Translations under genes and position numbers: made by a program
Notes under the pieces: model-generated
Seen by the model: the letters and a program-made list of their open reading frames with translations, nothing else
What the model was told of the DNA's origin: nothing
Databases searched by the model: none
DNA from: Patescibacteria group bacterium UBA5738
GTDB taxonomy: Bacteria > Patescibacteriota > Minisyncoccia > Minisyncoccales > UBA5738
Assembly: GCA_002419295.1 (NCBI GenBank)
Contig: DIFW01000016.1
Location: 9,043 to 68,809 of the forward strand
Direction of reading: 5' to 3'
DNA: 59,767 bases
Part shown: positions 49,703-58,695 of the stretch, piece by piece
Layout: every line of letters begins with the position of its first letter
Position numbering within the stretch: position 1 is the stretch's first letter

Positions 49703-50239
49703 GTGGAAGAGAAAAAAAGGTTGATTACGCCGCAAGAATTGGAAGAGCAAATGAAATTGAGAAAAATCCTTCCCATGGGCAAAGAAGAATTATTGGTGCT
49801 TTTGACGGGAATCGTCAACGATTGCCTTTTGTCTTTGCCGAGTTCCATCCATCCAGATCATCCGGATGAATGTATGAAGGCAGGGTACATCGAAATGAAT
49901 AGCCTGATGCTGGCTTTATGGCAAGAAGTCGGCGGCGATTTCATTAAAAAAGCCGAAACAAGCGGCTGGAAAGCGGCGGTTGAAGATATTAACGAAGAAT
50001 ATTTCTTGATATTAAAACCACCTACTCCGCCTGACGATAAACGGCGGGCATGGATTTTGGAAACATTGAACGGTTTGGGCCATTCGATGATCCCGTGGGA
50101 TCAGGACGGAGAAACCACGCACTTTACAATGTGCCGCTATTGCCAAATGTTTGTCGAGTATCGGGATAGGTTGGGCGCATCTTACCGGCGGGAGCGAAGA
50201 TCGGTGCGTGAACTTTCATCGTGTCTTGGAGACGACTAA
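49703..50239 (+). CDS. Hypothetical cytoplasmic protein with strong Shine-Dalgarno
   Basis: 178 residues from a GTG start preceded by AAAGGAGGT 9 bases upstream, by far the strongest ribosome binding site in the window. The sequence (LITPQELEEQMKLRKILPMG, then DCLLSLPSSIHPDHPDECMK) is alpha-helical and acidic. A MCRYC Cys pair near residue 148 and preceding His residues might bind a metal. No known family is recognised. It is a single-gene unit closed by a terminator. Confidence 0.6.
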   Translation: MEEKKRLITPQELEEQMKLRKILPMGKEELLVLLTGIVNDCLLSLPSSIHPDHPDECMKAGYIEMNSLMLALWQEVGGDFIKKAETSGWKAAVEDINEEYFLILKPPTPPDDKRRAWILETLNGLGHSMIPWDQDGETTHFTMCRYCQMFVEYRDRLGASYRRERRSVRELSSCLGDD

Positions 50240-50254
50240 AAATCCTTTCAAATT

Positions 50255-50296
50255 AAGCCGCGTTAATTTTAAAACAAGATTTCGCGGCTTGTTTTT
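50255..50296 (+). terminator. Terminator
   Basis: AAGCCGCG (50255-50262) pairs with CGCGGCTT (50283-50290) and is followed by GTTTTT. The loop is 20 bases. Confidence 0.75.
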
Positions 50297-50395
50297 AATT
50301 CAATGGGGGACCTGTGCAAATTCGGTTGTGTTCAAAATGGAAAAGATGGGGTAAAATACACCAATACGCATAATCATATAAGTAAACACGCGAGT

Positions 50396-52000
50396 ATGAA
50401 ATTTAATAAAAAGTTTTTGATAATTTTGGCGGTGGCGGTTGTCGGCGCGTCGGCGTTTGCCTGGTTGCGGCCCAAGGCGCCGGAATATAAAACCGAAAGC
50501 GTGTCGCGGGGCGCGATTGTTGAAGAGGTGTCTGAAACCGGCAGTGTCAAAAAGGGGGAGGCGGTCAATTTGAATTTCAAAAACGCGGGCGTGATTGATA
50601 AAATTAATGTGATTGAAGGCCAAAAAGTTCTCTCCGGCCAGATTTTGGCCGAACTGGACAGTCGTCCGGCGCAAATTCAGCTTGATCAGGCGCGCGCCAG
50701 TTATGAAATGTATCATTTGCAGTTGCAAAAACTGAAAACCGGCGCGTCTGATGAGGACGCAAACATCGTTCAGCGCCAGGTGGAAGCGGCGCAAGCCGCG
50801 CTGGATGCCGCGCGGCAAGCGCTAAATGACGCCGAAGTTAACGCCGGGCAAAGATTGAACAGCGCCTATAAAACCGCGGCCGATGCTTTGTCCGCGTCAT
50901 ATATTAAAGGATACAACAGCTACAATTTCATCGATTTGCTCCAAAGAACTTATTTTGTTCCGCAGGATCAGGATTCAATTTCTATTTTTGAAGCCGCGCA
51001 AAAAATGAATCTGGCGGTGCGGCAAGTCCAGCAATTCGCGGATGCCGCTCAAGCCGATGCCAAAGATGGCGGATTGGACGCTGTTTTCGCGGGCGCGAAA
51101 ATCCAGCTGGCTGAGATTGAGTCGCGGTTGCGTTTCGCGCGCGGAGTGTGCGAGAAATTGCCGTGGCGGGATTCGGTTTCGCAAACCTATAAAGACGGCT
51201 TGGATTTGCATATCGGTTATATGGTGGCGGCGCAAGCGTCGTTTAATTCCGCGGTGGAAGCGGTTGCTTTGCAAAAAGCCGCCAACGACCTGTCAATCAA
51301 TTCTGCCGGCGCCGCGGTGAGTTCCGCTCAGGCCGCGCGAAATACCGTTGACGAACAGGCGGCAAAAGTTTTCGCGGCGCCGAGAGGCGAGGATGTGGGG
51401 ATTTTGGAGTTGCAGCTGACGCAGGCCGCCGCGCAAATTGATTTGTTGGGGTTGCAAATTAACGACAGCAAGCTGGTCGCGCCGGCGGATGGACGCATAT
51501 CGGAAATTAACGGCGAGGCCGGTGAAATGGTCTCTCCTCTTTCCGGCTCTCCCTTAATGGTATTTTTGCCGTCCGATCCCTATGAAGTGGAGTTGGATAT
51601 CTACGAAGAAGAGGCGGTGAAATTGAGTGTTGGCGATCCGGCGCGCATTTCCGTGGTGGCGCTGGGCGATGAAACCTTTACCGGCAAAGTGGTTTTTGTC
51701 GCGCCGGCGGGAAAAATAGTTAACGGCGTGGTTTATTACCGGACCCGGATCGCGTTTGATGCCGATTCGGAAAAAATAAAACCTGATATGACCGCGGATG
51801 TGGAAATTATCACGGCGCAAAACGACGATGCTTTACTGATTTCAGAATCCGCGTTGCGCCGCAAGGACGGCGGCTGGTATGTGCAGGTTGTCGAAAACGG
51901 CGCGCCGCGCGAGGTTGCCGTGCAGGCGGGCATCCGTGCCAAAGGGCTGGTTGAAATCGTTTCCGGCCTCGCCGAAGGCGACCAAGTGATAATCCCATAA
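50396..52000 (+). CDS. MacA/HlyD-type periplasmic adaptor of an ABC exporter
   Basis: 534 residues from ATG 50396. An N-terminal anchor (KKFLIILAVAVVGASAFAWL) is followed by a split biotinyl-lipoyl domain (GAIVEEVSETGSVKKGEAVN and GVIDKINVIEGQKVLSGQIL), then a long helical hairpin (about residues 95-350). The second lipoyl half is KLVAPADGRISEINGEAGEM, and beta-barrel and membrane-proximal domains follow (DPARISVVALGDETFTGKVV). With the next two genes it forms a MacAB-like system. An outer-membrane TolC partner is neither seen nor expected in this lineage. Confidence 0.88.
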   Translation: MKFNKKFLIILAVAVVGASAFAWLRPKAPEYKTESVSRGAIVEEVSETGSVKKGEAVNLNFKNAGVIDKINVIEGQKVLSGQILAELDSRPAQIQLDQARASYEMYHLQLQKLKTGASDEDANIVQRQVEAAQAALDAARQALNDAEVNAGQRLNSAYKTAADALSASYIKGYNSYNFIDLLQRTYFVPQDQDSISIFEAAQKMNLAVRQVQQFADAAQADAKDGGLDAVFAGAKIQLAEIESRLRFARGVCEKLPWRDSVSQTYKDGLDLHIGYMVAAQASFNSAVEAVALQKAANDLSINSAGAAVSSAQAARNTVDEQAAKVFAAPRGEDVGILELQLTQAAAQIDLLGLQINDSKLVAPADGRISEINGEAGEMVSPLSGSPLMVFLPSDPYEVELDIYEEEAVKLSVGDPARISVVALGDETFTGKVVFVAPAGKIVNGVVYYRTRIAFDADSEKIKPDMTADVEIITAQNDDALLISESALRRKDGGWYVQVVENGAPREVAVQAGIRAKGLVEIVSGLAEGDQVIIP

Positions 52001-52243
52001 ACCATAAAATCACAAGCGCCAAGCACCAAATTCTGCGCCATGGGGACACGCCCGTCTCCGGCGGGCAAATAATATCAAATATCAAAATTAAAAATCTCAA
52101 AGATTATCAGTTAAGACAGGGATTGGCGGAAAAAATAACCCTGCTGGAATGGATAAATTATTCAAAATAACCCCGCTATTTTGTCCGTAATGCAATACGA
52201 ATGAATGATGATTTATCCGTAATACAACATCTAGCTAAATTCT
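52001..52243. other. Intergenic region with direct repeats and a possible coding remnant
   Basis: TCCGTAATGCAATACGAATG (52184-52203) and ATCCGTAATACAACAT (52215-52230) share TCCGTAATxCAA, 32 bases apart, and may be regulator sites for the ABC genes. The stretch 52083-52170 reads KIKNLKDYQLRQGLAEK and ITLLEWINYSK before a stop, with no start codon, and may be a gene fragment. Confidence 0.35.
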
Positions 52244-52945
52244 ATGGAGACGCTAATCAAACTGGAACAAGTTTGGAAAATCTATCAATTGGGAAAGACC
52301 GAGGTGAACTCTCTGCGGGGGGTTGATCTGGAAATAAAATCCGGCGATTTTGTCACAATTATGGGGCCGTCGGGATCGGGGAAATCCACGCTGTTGAATA
52401 TGATCGGTTTGCTGGATATTCCCAGCAAGGGCAGGCTATTGCTGAAAGGACGCGATGTGGCCAAAATGGCCGAAAGCGAGCTGGCGCTTTTGCGCGGCAA
52501 AACTATCGGTTTTGTGTTTCAGGAATTCAATTTGCTCAATCATTTGCGCGCATGGGAAAATGTGGAACTGCCGATGATTTTTCAAGGCGTTGCGGCGGCG
52601 AAAAGGATCAGGCGCGCCAAAGAATTGTTGGAGCAAGTGGGATTGAAGCATCGCATCGACCACCAGCTTGCCGAGCTTTCCATTGGCGAGCGGCAAAGAG
52701 TGGCCATCGCTCGGGCGTTTGTGAACGATCCGGAATTGGTGATTGCCGATGAGCCCACCGGCAATTTGGATTCGGTCAACGGCAAAAAAGTGATGGAAAT
52801 TCTTTGTGAATTTCACGAAAAACGGGGCGGCACTTTGCTGATTGTGACTCACGATGCCACGGTGGGGGCCTATGGCCATACGCGGGTTTTCATCAAAGAC
52901 GGCCAAATAGTTTCGGAAAAAGAAGCCTTCGGCAACAATAATTAG
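52244..52945 (+). CDS. ABC transporter ATP-binding protein (MacB/LolD type)
   Basis: 233 residues. Walker A is GPSGSGKST near residue 42, the Q-loop is FVFQEFNLLNHL, the signature is LSIGERQRVAIARA near 146, and Walker B is LVIADEPTGNLDS, followed by the H-loop VTHD. The signature deviates from the canonical LSGGQ (Ile and Glu-Arg replace Gly and Gln) but is seen in some MacB-like proteins. It powers the permease encoded 18 bases downstream. Confidence 0.93.
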   Translation: METLIKLEQVWKIYQLGKTEVNSLRGVDLEIKSGDFVTIMGPSGSGKSTLLNMIGLLDIPSKGRLLLKGRDVAKMAESELALLRGKTIGFVFQEFNLLNHLRAWENVELPMIFQGVAAAKRIRRAKELLEQVGLKHRIDHQLAELSIGERQRVAIARAFVNDPELVIADEPTGNLDSVNGKKVMEILCEFHEKRGGTLLIVTHDATVGAYGHTRVFIKDGQIVSEKEAFGNNN

Positions 52946-52963
52946 AAATTTGTCATTTAACTT

Positions 52964-54196
52964 ATGAGCAATAATTTTGCGGAATATTACAAAATTGCGG
53001 CGAAGAATTTGAAGATGCGGTCATTGCGCTCATGGCTGACGGTTTTTGGCATTGTCATCGGCGTGTTTCTGATCATCAGCTTGTTGTCGCTTTCCGAAGG
53101 CATCAAAGACACGATTAACCGCCAGATGATGTCGCTGGGCGGCAATATGATTTTCGTGATGCCGGGTAGCGACGATAATCCGCTTTCGGGAATAATGTTT
53201 GGTGGGGACAAATTGGAAAAACAAGATTTGGACGCGATTGGCAGAACCGAAGGCGTGAAGACGGTTTTACCCGCGTCCTATCAGGCGATGAATGTCCGTT
53301 TTGGACAAGAAAACCAATCAGTGATAATTCAAGGATTTCCCATGGCCGAAGGAATGGAGGTGATGCGCAATTTTCAGGGATGGAGCTTGTCTTCCGGCCG
53401 CTGGCCCAGCGTGGGCAAAAGAGAGGCCGTGGCAGGAATGCAATTAGGGCGGGATATGTTTAATGTTCCGGTGATGCCCGGCGACGAATTTATCGTTAAG
53501 GGCAAGAGATTTATCGCCACCGGCATTTTGAATTCACTGGGTTCAAAGCAAGACGATAGCGCCATCTTTTTGGATATTTCCGAATTTCAGGATTTGGCGG
53601 GACAGCAGCGCGGCACCGCGCAAATGGCGATGGTGCAAATTGCCGAAGACGCCGATCCCAATTTTGTCGCCGAAAAAATCAAAGAGAGTCTGCGCCGTGT
53701 TCAGCGCCGCGCTTACGGTTCGGACACTCTTAACTTCGCGGTGATTACCGCCGAAAAAGTGAGCGATATCGCCGGCGGCGTGATGGCGGTGATCCAATTC
53801 GCGATTTTGGCGTTTGCCGGCATCGCGGTGCTTGTCGGCGGCATCGGCATCACCAATACGATGTACACTTCGGTGCGCGAACGCACGCGCGAGATCGGTA
53901 TTATGAAAGCCATCGGCGCCACTAACGGCGCGATTATGGCGATATTTTTATTTGAAGCCGGGATTATCGGTTTTGGCGGCGGCATCGGCGGCACAATTTT
54001 GGGATTGGGCGTTGCCGCGATCGTGCAGGCCTATGGACAAGTGCATCCGATGTTCTATTTCACCGCGTCGTTTTCGCCGTGGATCGTGATTTTCGGGCTG
54101 GGATTTTCCTTCGCGGTGGGTTGTTTGGCGGGAATTCTGCCCGCCCGCCAAGCGGCAAAACTTCGCCCCATTGAAGCGCTGAGAAAATACGAATGA
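52964..54196 (+). CDS. MacB/FtsX-type ABC transporter permease
   Basis: 410 residues. One N-terminal helix (SWLTVFGIVIGVFLIISLLS) is followed by a periplasmic MacB core domain (residues 45-270, LGGNMIFVMPG onward). Three C-terminal helices form the FtsX domain (VIQFAILAFAGIAVLVGGIG, AIFLFEAGIIGFGGGIGGTI, IVIFGLGFSFAVGCLAGILP). The NTMYTSVRERTREIGIMKAIGA motif is diagnostic. It acts as a mechanotransmission exporter of peptides, lipids or antibiotics; the substrate is unknown. Confidence 0.93.
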   Translation: MSNNFAEYYKIAAKNLKMRSLRSWLTVFGIVIGVFLIISLLSLSEGIKDTINRQMMSLGGNMIFVMPGSDDNPLSGIMFGGDKLEKQDLDAIGRTEGVKTVLPASYQAMNVRFGQENQSVIIQGFPMAEGMEVMRNFQGWSLSSGRWPSVGKREAVAGMQLGRDMFNVPVMPGDEFIVKGKRFIATGILNSLGSKQDDSAIFLDISEFQDLAGQQRGTAQMAMVQIAEDADPNFVAEKIKESLRRVQRRAYGSDTLNFAVITAEKVSDIAGGVMAVIQFAILAFAGIAVLVGGIGITNTMYTSVRERTREIGIMKAIGATNGAIMAIFLFEAGIIGFGGGIGGTILGLGVAAIVQAYGQVHPMFYFTASFSPWIVIFGLGFSFAVGCLAGILPARQAAKLRPIEALRKYE

Positions 54197-54303
54197 AAAA
54201 AATTAAAAACTTAAATTAATTTTTAATTTTCTCGGTTTGCGCAAACAAAATTTTTCTTGTAAAATGAAGACGGAAAGATTTTTTTACTTATTGATTTTTT
54301 ATC

Positions 54304-56385
54304 ATGAAAATTCCCGTGCCGCTGCCGCCCCAAAAAAGAAAGCGCAAGGTGCACAAGGATCCGGTGAGTCCTTGGCTGGCAATCGCGATTCTGGCGTTTT
54401 TTTCGCTGGCAACCGCGGTTTATTTGCTGGCCAACCATCGCCAAGCCGCGATGCCTTTGCGAATGACCGGCGGTGTTCCGGGCCTGTTTATTTCCTCGGA
54501 AAATGGAGCCAACGGGCAAAAAACCGAGATTGCGCGCTTGAATAATTTTTCTTCGCAAGACGATTTCAAGAGCTACCTTTCTTCCGGCCGCCGCGCCGCC
54601 GCCGCCGGAATTTTTGAAGACGAAAAAGCCAAAGCGGCGGATACGGCGTCCGCGGTTTCGGCAAAAGAAAAGAATGCCGCCAAAACCGAAAAAGAAGCGG
54701 CGATCGGCATTCCGGACGCGGTGAAATTTTTCTCATTGGGGGAAAAACCGGCGGATCGCGCGGGAGATATCATTGAGCTTTCCGGCCGGAAGATCTATTT
54801 TTCGCCATTAAACCAGTTCTATTGGCCGGCATCGGCGATCGCGTCGCGGCCCGCGGGAGAAACCAAAATTTTTAATCTTGCCGATCCGGACGGCGTTGAG
54901 CAAGTCGGCACGATCGCGCAGGACGGAAATTTTATGGTTTTGGACGGCGCGCTGGCGGTATTTTTGAATAATTCCCTGGCGGTCTATGATGTTTCCGCCG
55001 CGGGTTCGGCGATTGAGCTTTGGCGCGGCCGCGTCAATAAAGGCAGTCAGATTACCGGTTCCGAATTTTCAAACGGCAAGTTCTATTTGACCGTCAAAAC
55101 CGAAATTGATCCGGCCAACCCTTGCCCGATAAAACCGCTTTCCATCAAAGAAAAAGCGGTGACGGTGGATTGCTCTGCCATTCGCCATCCTTCCGCTCCG
55201 CTTCCCGCGAATTCCATTTTTACGGTTTTTGAAATAAATCCCCGTTCGGGCGAAGTCGCGCGCGATGTTTCTTTGGCCGCCGCCGCCGATTTTTCCCTTT
55301 CTTTGGCCAACGGCGCGATCTGGGCGGCATGGAGCTATCCCGCCGACCATATCGCTTTTTTCGCGGATTTTTTGAATGCCAAATGCAAGGGGCTTTTGCC
55401 CAATTATATTTTGGAAAAAACTTCTCTTTTGCCGAAAATGGAAATATCCCGTTCGGCCAAAGAGTTTGAATTGCGCGGCTTGCTTTCGGAATGGTTTGCC
55501 TCGTTGCCGGAGGAAGAGCAAGCGCGAATTGCCGGCGAAATTACCAACCGGATCGAAGATTATTTGCGCGATCGTTTTGGCAATTTTGAACAAACATTCA
55601 TTGCCAAAATCGGGCTGGGCGATTTCTCCGTCTTGGCGCAAACGCAAATCGGAGGGCGTTTGGCCGCCGCGGATTTTGGGGAAACCGGCGCCTCAAACTT
55701 GCGCTTGATTGCCGTTTCGGGGACCGGCGCGGCGCAAAAAATGCAGTGGTTTGTTTCCGGAAAAATCGCGCTCAATGAAAATGAAAAAACGCAAAACGGC
55801 ATCTATCTTTTGGATGATGAATTAAATCAAACCGCCGCCGCTCAAAATTTGGACATTCCCGCGGGGATTTGCGCGGCGCGCTTTGGCGCGGACAATGTTT
55901 ATGCCCGCGTTTGCCGCGCGGGAGAGCCGGTTTATGTTTTGGGATTCGGCGCGCAATCGATCGGCTTGCGCGGCAAGATGCCCCTGCCGTCCGATTCAAC
56001 CTATTTCTACCCGTTTGGCGGCGATATGGCGCTGGCGATTTTTCCCAACGGAAGAAAAATTAAAATGGCGCTGTTTGATTTGTCTTCGCCCGCCCGTCCG
56101 GAGAAAACCGCCGAATACGACATAAACGATTATTGGGTGGATTTTGAAGCCAATGCCGCGGCGTTTGCTCATGATGCCAAAGGCGGCTTGCTTTTCATTC
56201 CCGGCGCCCGCGGCGGCCATATTTTTTCCCGCGCCGCCGGCCGGTTGAATTTTCAAAAATCAGTCGGGAGCATTGCCGTTCAGCGCGCATTTTTTGAAGG
56301 ACAGAATTTATATATTGCCGGAGACGCGGGGATTGAAATTTTCGGCGGCGAGGATTTTGCCGAATTAAACTCCATTAAATTTTAA
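54304..56385 (+). CDS. Membrane-anchored beta-propeller protein
   Basis: 693 residues. A basic N-terminus (KRKRKVHKD) and one helix (WLAIAILAFFSLATAVYLLA) anchor it. The start of the exported region (LNNFSSQDDFKSYLSS) matches the secreted Beta_propel family (PF09826), and the remainder is rich in short beta strands with blade-like repeats, such as DGNFMVLDGALAVFLNNSLA and VDFEANAAAFAHDAKGGLLF. Four blades at least can be traced. The function of the family is unknown. The 5-base gap to the next gene suggests cotranscription. Confidence 0.7.
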   Translation: MKIPVPLPPQKRKRKVHKDPVSPWLAIAILAFFSLATAVYLLANHRQAAMPLRMTGGVPGLFISSENGANGQKTEIARLNNFSSQDDFKSYLSSGRRAAAAGIFEDEKAKAADTASAVSAKEKNAAKTEKEAAIGIPDAVKFFSLGEKPADRAGDIIELSGRKIYFSPLNQFYWPASAIASRPAGETKIFNLADPDGVEQVGTIAQDGNFMVLDGALAVFLNNSLAVYDVSAAGSAIELWRGRVNKGSQITGSEFSNGKFYLTVKTEIDPANPCPIKPLSIKEKAVTVDCSAIRHPSAPLPANSIFTVFEINPRSGEVARDVSLAAAADFSLSLANGAIWAAWSYPADHIAFFADFLNAKCKGLLPNYILEKTSLLPKMEISRSAKEFELRGLLSEWFASLPEEEQARIAGEITNRIEDYLRDRFGNFEQTFIAKIGLGDFSVLAQTQIGGRLAAADFGETGASNLRLIAVSGTGAAQKMQWFVSGKIALNENEKTQNGIYLLDDELNQTAAAQNLDIPAGICAARFGADNVYARVCRAGEPVYVLGFGAQSIGLRGKMPLPSDSTYFYPFGGDMALAIFPNGRKIKMALFDLSSPARPEKTAEYDINDYWVDFEANAAAFAHDAKGGLLFIPGARGGHIFSRAAGRLNFQKSVGSIAVQRAFFEGQNLYIAGDAGIEIFGGEDFAELNSIKF

Positions 56386-56389
56386 ATTT

Positions 56390-56752
56390 ATGGGCATACT
56401 TGAATCATTGTCGCGAATTCCGTCGATGTTCTATCTCTCCGCGTTTTTACTGCCGGCGGCGGTGTTTGGTTATTTAACCGCTTCAAAGCCCAAGAAAACC
56501 ATTGCCGCCAAATCCGCCGATCCGGCGGAACAATTAAAAATCAAAAAGATAGACGCGCGGCGGGAAACGCGCGCGTCAACGCTTTTGGGGCTGGCGATTG
56601 CCGCCGGTTTGGCGCTGTTGATTTCCATCGGGCAAATTATCGGTGATTATAAAAACGACCGGGGCTTGTTCGCGGTTGAATTGCCGGCATTGTCATTTCC
56701 GCCCGCGCCGGATACCGTTTTGCCGCCCGCGCCGCCGGCAGTGTCCGATTAA
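56390..56752 (+). CDS. Two-helix membrane protein with Pro-rich tail (hypothetical)
   Basis: 120 residues. Hydrophobic helices at about residues 13-28 (FYLSAFLLPAAVFGYL) and 64-82 (TLLGLAIAAGLALLISIGQ) flank a lysine-rich loop. The C-terminus is proline-rich (LSFPPAPDTVLPPAPPAVSD). It lies 4 bases after the beta-propeller gene and is likely in the same operon. The family is unknown. Confidence 0.6.
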   Translation: MGILESLSRIPSMFYLSAFLLPAAVFGYLTASKPKKTIAAKSADPAEQLKIKKIDARRETRASTLLGLAIAAGLALLISIGQIIGDYKNDRGLFAVELPALSFPPAPDTVLPPAPPAVSD

Positions 56753-56757
56753 ATTCC

Positions 56758-56776
56758 GCGAAGGTTAGACCTTCGC
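56758..56776. repeat. Single palindrome of the miaB-insert family
   Basis: GCGAAGGT-TAG-ACCTTCGC, perfect 8-bp stem. The 17-base core is identical to the second palindrome inside miaB (35993-36009). Confidence 0.9.
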
Positions 56777-56805
56777 AGTGTCGCGGCCGTAATTGATTAA
56801 AAAAT

Positions 56806-57906
56806 ATGGAAAAAGAAACTTTGGATAAGGAAACTTTTTTAAGGGAATATAAAGGGGTGCTGGTGGTGGGCATCGCGATCTTGATTTTGGGCGCCATTCT
56901 ACTGCTTAATTTCGTTCTTTCCGCGAAAAGCATTTCGCTTGTTTCCGGGGAATCGTCGTTTCAAGCCGGACAAGCCTATGAAATAAAATGGGATTCCGCG
57001 GGCATTAGCCGCGTGGGCATCGTTTTGTTCGGCGGCAAAGAACCCAAATGGATTGCCTACAATTTTCCGGCGGGCGCCGAAAAATATGTTTGGGAAACCG
57101 ATCCCTATGAAGTTGCCGGCGCGGAATATCGCCTGGCGGTGTTTGAATATCCGTGGAAAAAGGGCAATTCCATCGCCTACAGTCCGGCGCCGATTACCAT
57201 CATCGGCCAAAAATATGTTTCTTGCGACAGCTATTCGGTGGAGCAGGAATGGATTCATTTGCCTGATAAGCATCCGGGAATTTTGCGGGCGTTTATCACT
57301 TCTTCGGCCTATGCCGGAGATTTGGGCGGTTTGGCGGGCGCCGACGAAAAATGCAATCAAGAGGCGAAAAAGAATGGCTACCAAGGCAATTACATCGCGC
57401 TTTTGGGCAGCGATGAGCAATCTGCGCGCGAGAGAGTTCAAAAAGACGGAATTTTTGTCAGTGCTGCCGCCGCGGGCCAGTCGGCGGAAGGGCGCGCTTG
57501 TTATCGTTTGGTCGCCGAGAATGTTCAAAAATTGCTCGATAAAACCAAGTTGAGCCGGGAAGCGGCGCAAATTCAATTTGGCAATGTTTTCGGCCAGGGA
57601 TTCGGGAATTTGTGGCTGGGGCGGATGACTTCAAGTATTGGCGCGAAATGCTTGCTTTTGGGAATCGACAAAGACGGCCAGGCGATGTTTTCCAACGGTT
57701 ACACCTGCCAGAACTGGACGGTGGGAAAGCGTTTGATTTCCCAGTCATCGGACGCCGATTTGACGCGTTGCTACGATTCCGCGGGCAAAAATCTGGTTGC
57801 CGGTTATTATGGCGCGGCCACGGTGGCCGTCAACGATCAAGGCGGTTATACCGTCGGCTCGTCAACCTGCGACGCCAAGCGCCGCCTATTCTGCGTAGAA
57901 CAATGA
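56806..57906 (+). CDS. Membrane-anchored protein with Ig-like and DUF1554-like domains
   Basis: 366 residues. The N-terminal helix (VLVVGIAILILGAILLLNFV) is followed by a small beta domain (SLVSGESSFQAGQAYEIKWD) like the Kre9/Knh1-type domain, then a DUF1554/endostatin-like C-terminal domain (RAFITSSAYAGDLGGLAGAD, with GNYIALLG and LFCVEQ at the end). The domain is related to those of the tandem surface proteins at 2345-5509 and matches DUF1554 more clearly. Substrate or ligand is unknown. Confidence 0.75.
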   Translation: MEKETLDKETFLREYKGVLVVGIAILILGAILLLNFVLSAKSISLVSGESSFQAGQAYEIKWDSAGISRVGIVLFGGKEPKWIAYNFPAGAEKYVWETDPYEVAGAEYRLAVFEYPWKKGNSIAYSPAPITIIGQKYVSCDSYSVEQEWIHLPDKHPGILRAFITSSAYAGDLGGLAGADEKCNQEAKKNGYQGNYIALLGSDEQSARERVQKDGIFVSAAAAGQSAEGRACYRLVAENVQKLLDKTKLSREAAQIQFGNVFGQGFGNLWLGRMTSSIGAKCLLLGIDKDGQAMFSNGYTCQNWTVGKRLISQSSDADLTRCYDSAGKNLVAGYYGAATVAVNDQGGYTVGSSTCDAKRRLFCVEQ

Positions 57907-57916
57907 TTTGCAAACA

Positions 57917-57944
57917 TTGACAATTTCTCAAACTTTGATATATT
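57917..57944 (+). promoter_or_regulatory. rplJL promoter
   Basis: TTGACA (57917-57922), 16-base spacer, TATATT (57939-57944). The predicted start, near 57951, is right at the beginning of the L10 leader. Confidence 0.65.
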
Positions 57945-57954
57945 TGAAGCATTC

Positions 57955-58077
57955 CGCAGACAGCGGGCCGATAAATTATCACTCATCATTGATAATTGAC
58001 AATTTATCAATAAGCCCCGCCGAGGAAAATCAATGCGATTTTTCGTTTAAAGTCGAGTCTGCGAGAGCGGATTTTTT
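57955..58077 (+). ncRNA. Ribosomal protein L10 leader with transcription attenuator
   Basis: The L10-binding kink-turn motif is CAGACAGCGGG (57957-57967) paired with CCCGCCGAGG (58016-58025), matching the known L10 leader pattern. Between them an AT-rich stem forms, GATAAATT (57970-57977) with AATTTATC (58001-58008). Downstream GAGTCTGC-GAGA-GCGGATTT (58055-58074) plus TTT is an intrinsic terminator. CGCAGAC (57955-57961) is fully complementary to GTCTGCG (58057-58063), giving an exclusive antiterminator. L10-L12 binding would free the terminator and reduce rplJL transcription. Confidence 0.82.
58055..58077 (+). terminator. Attenuator terminator of the L10 leader
   Basis: An 8-bp stem, including G-U pairs, closed by a GAGA tetraloop and followed by T-run, 14 bases before the rplJ ATG. 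Confidence 0.75.
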
Positions 58078-58090
58078 GTTTACAAAAAAA

Positions 58091-58606
58091 ATGGCAATCA
58101 CAAAACAAAAAAAACGGGAAATTATCGATGACTTGGCCGCCAGGCTGGAAAAGCAAAAAGCGGTCGTGTTCGCCGATTTTGCCGGTTTAAAAGTTAAAGA
58201 CATCAGCGATTTGAAAGTCAAATTGCGCGCCGGCGGCGCCGAATTCAAGGTGGCCAAAAAAACTTTGATGAAGGCGGCGTTCGCGCAAAGGGGATTGGAT
58301 TTCGATCCCAAACCTCTTGAAGGGCAGATCGCGATGGCGATCGGCTATCAAGACGAAGTTGTCGCGGCGAAAGTTTTGCGAGAATTTTCCAAAACCAACC
58401 AGAACCTCAAAATTTTGGGAGGTTTGCTGGAAAACAAAACCTTGTCGCTGTCCGAAGTTTTGAATTTGGCGCTGTTGCCGTCAAAGGCGGAATTGCTTGC
58501 CAAGCTGGCGGGTACTTTATCGGCGCCGTCGCGGAATTTCGCGAGCGTTTTGCAAGGCAACATTCGCGGCCTGGTAACCGTGTTATCGAAAATAAAAACA
58601 GCGTAA
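58091..58606 (+). CDS. rplJ: 50S ribosomal protein uL10
   Basis: 171 residues from ATG 58091. It starts AITKQKKREIIDDLAARLEK and has KAVVFADFAGLKVKDISDL, the rRNA-binding AEFKVAKKTLMKAAF, and the C-terminal helix that holds L7/L12 dimers (SRNFASVLQGNIRGLVTVLS). It forms the ribosomal stalk base. Earlier in-frame starts lie inside the regulatory leader. It is followed by rplL after 89 AT-rich bases. Confidence 0.96.
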   Translation: MAITKQKKREIIDDLAARLEKQKAVVFADFAGLKVKDISDLKVKLRAGGAEFKVAKKTLMKAAFAQRGLDFDPKPLEGQIAMAIGYQDEVVAAKVLREFSKTNQNLKILGGLLENKTLSLSEVLNLALLPSKAELLAKLAGTLSAPSRNFASVLQGNIRGLVTVLSKIKTA

Positions 58607-58695
58607 AGTTAATTTAATTTTAAAATTTTGATATTTTCGATTTTGAATTTTTTTGAAAATTGAAAATTGAAAATTGAAAATTTTTTTGCAGGAAT

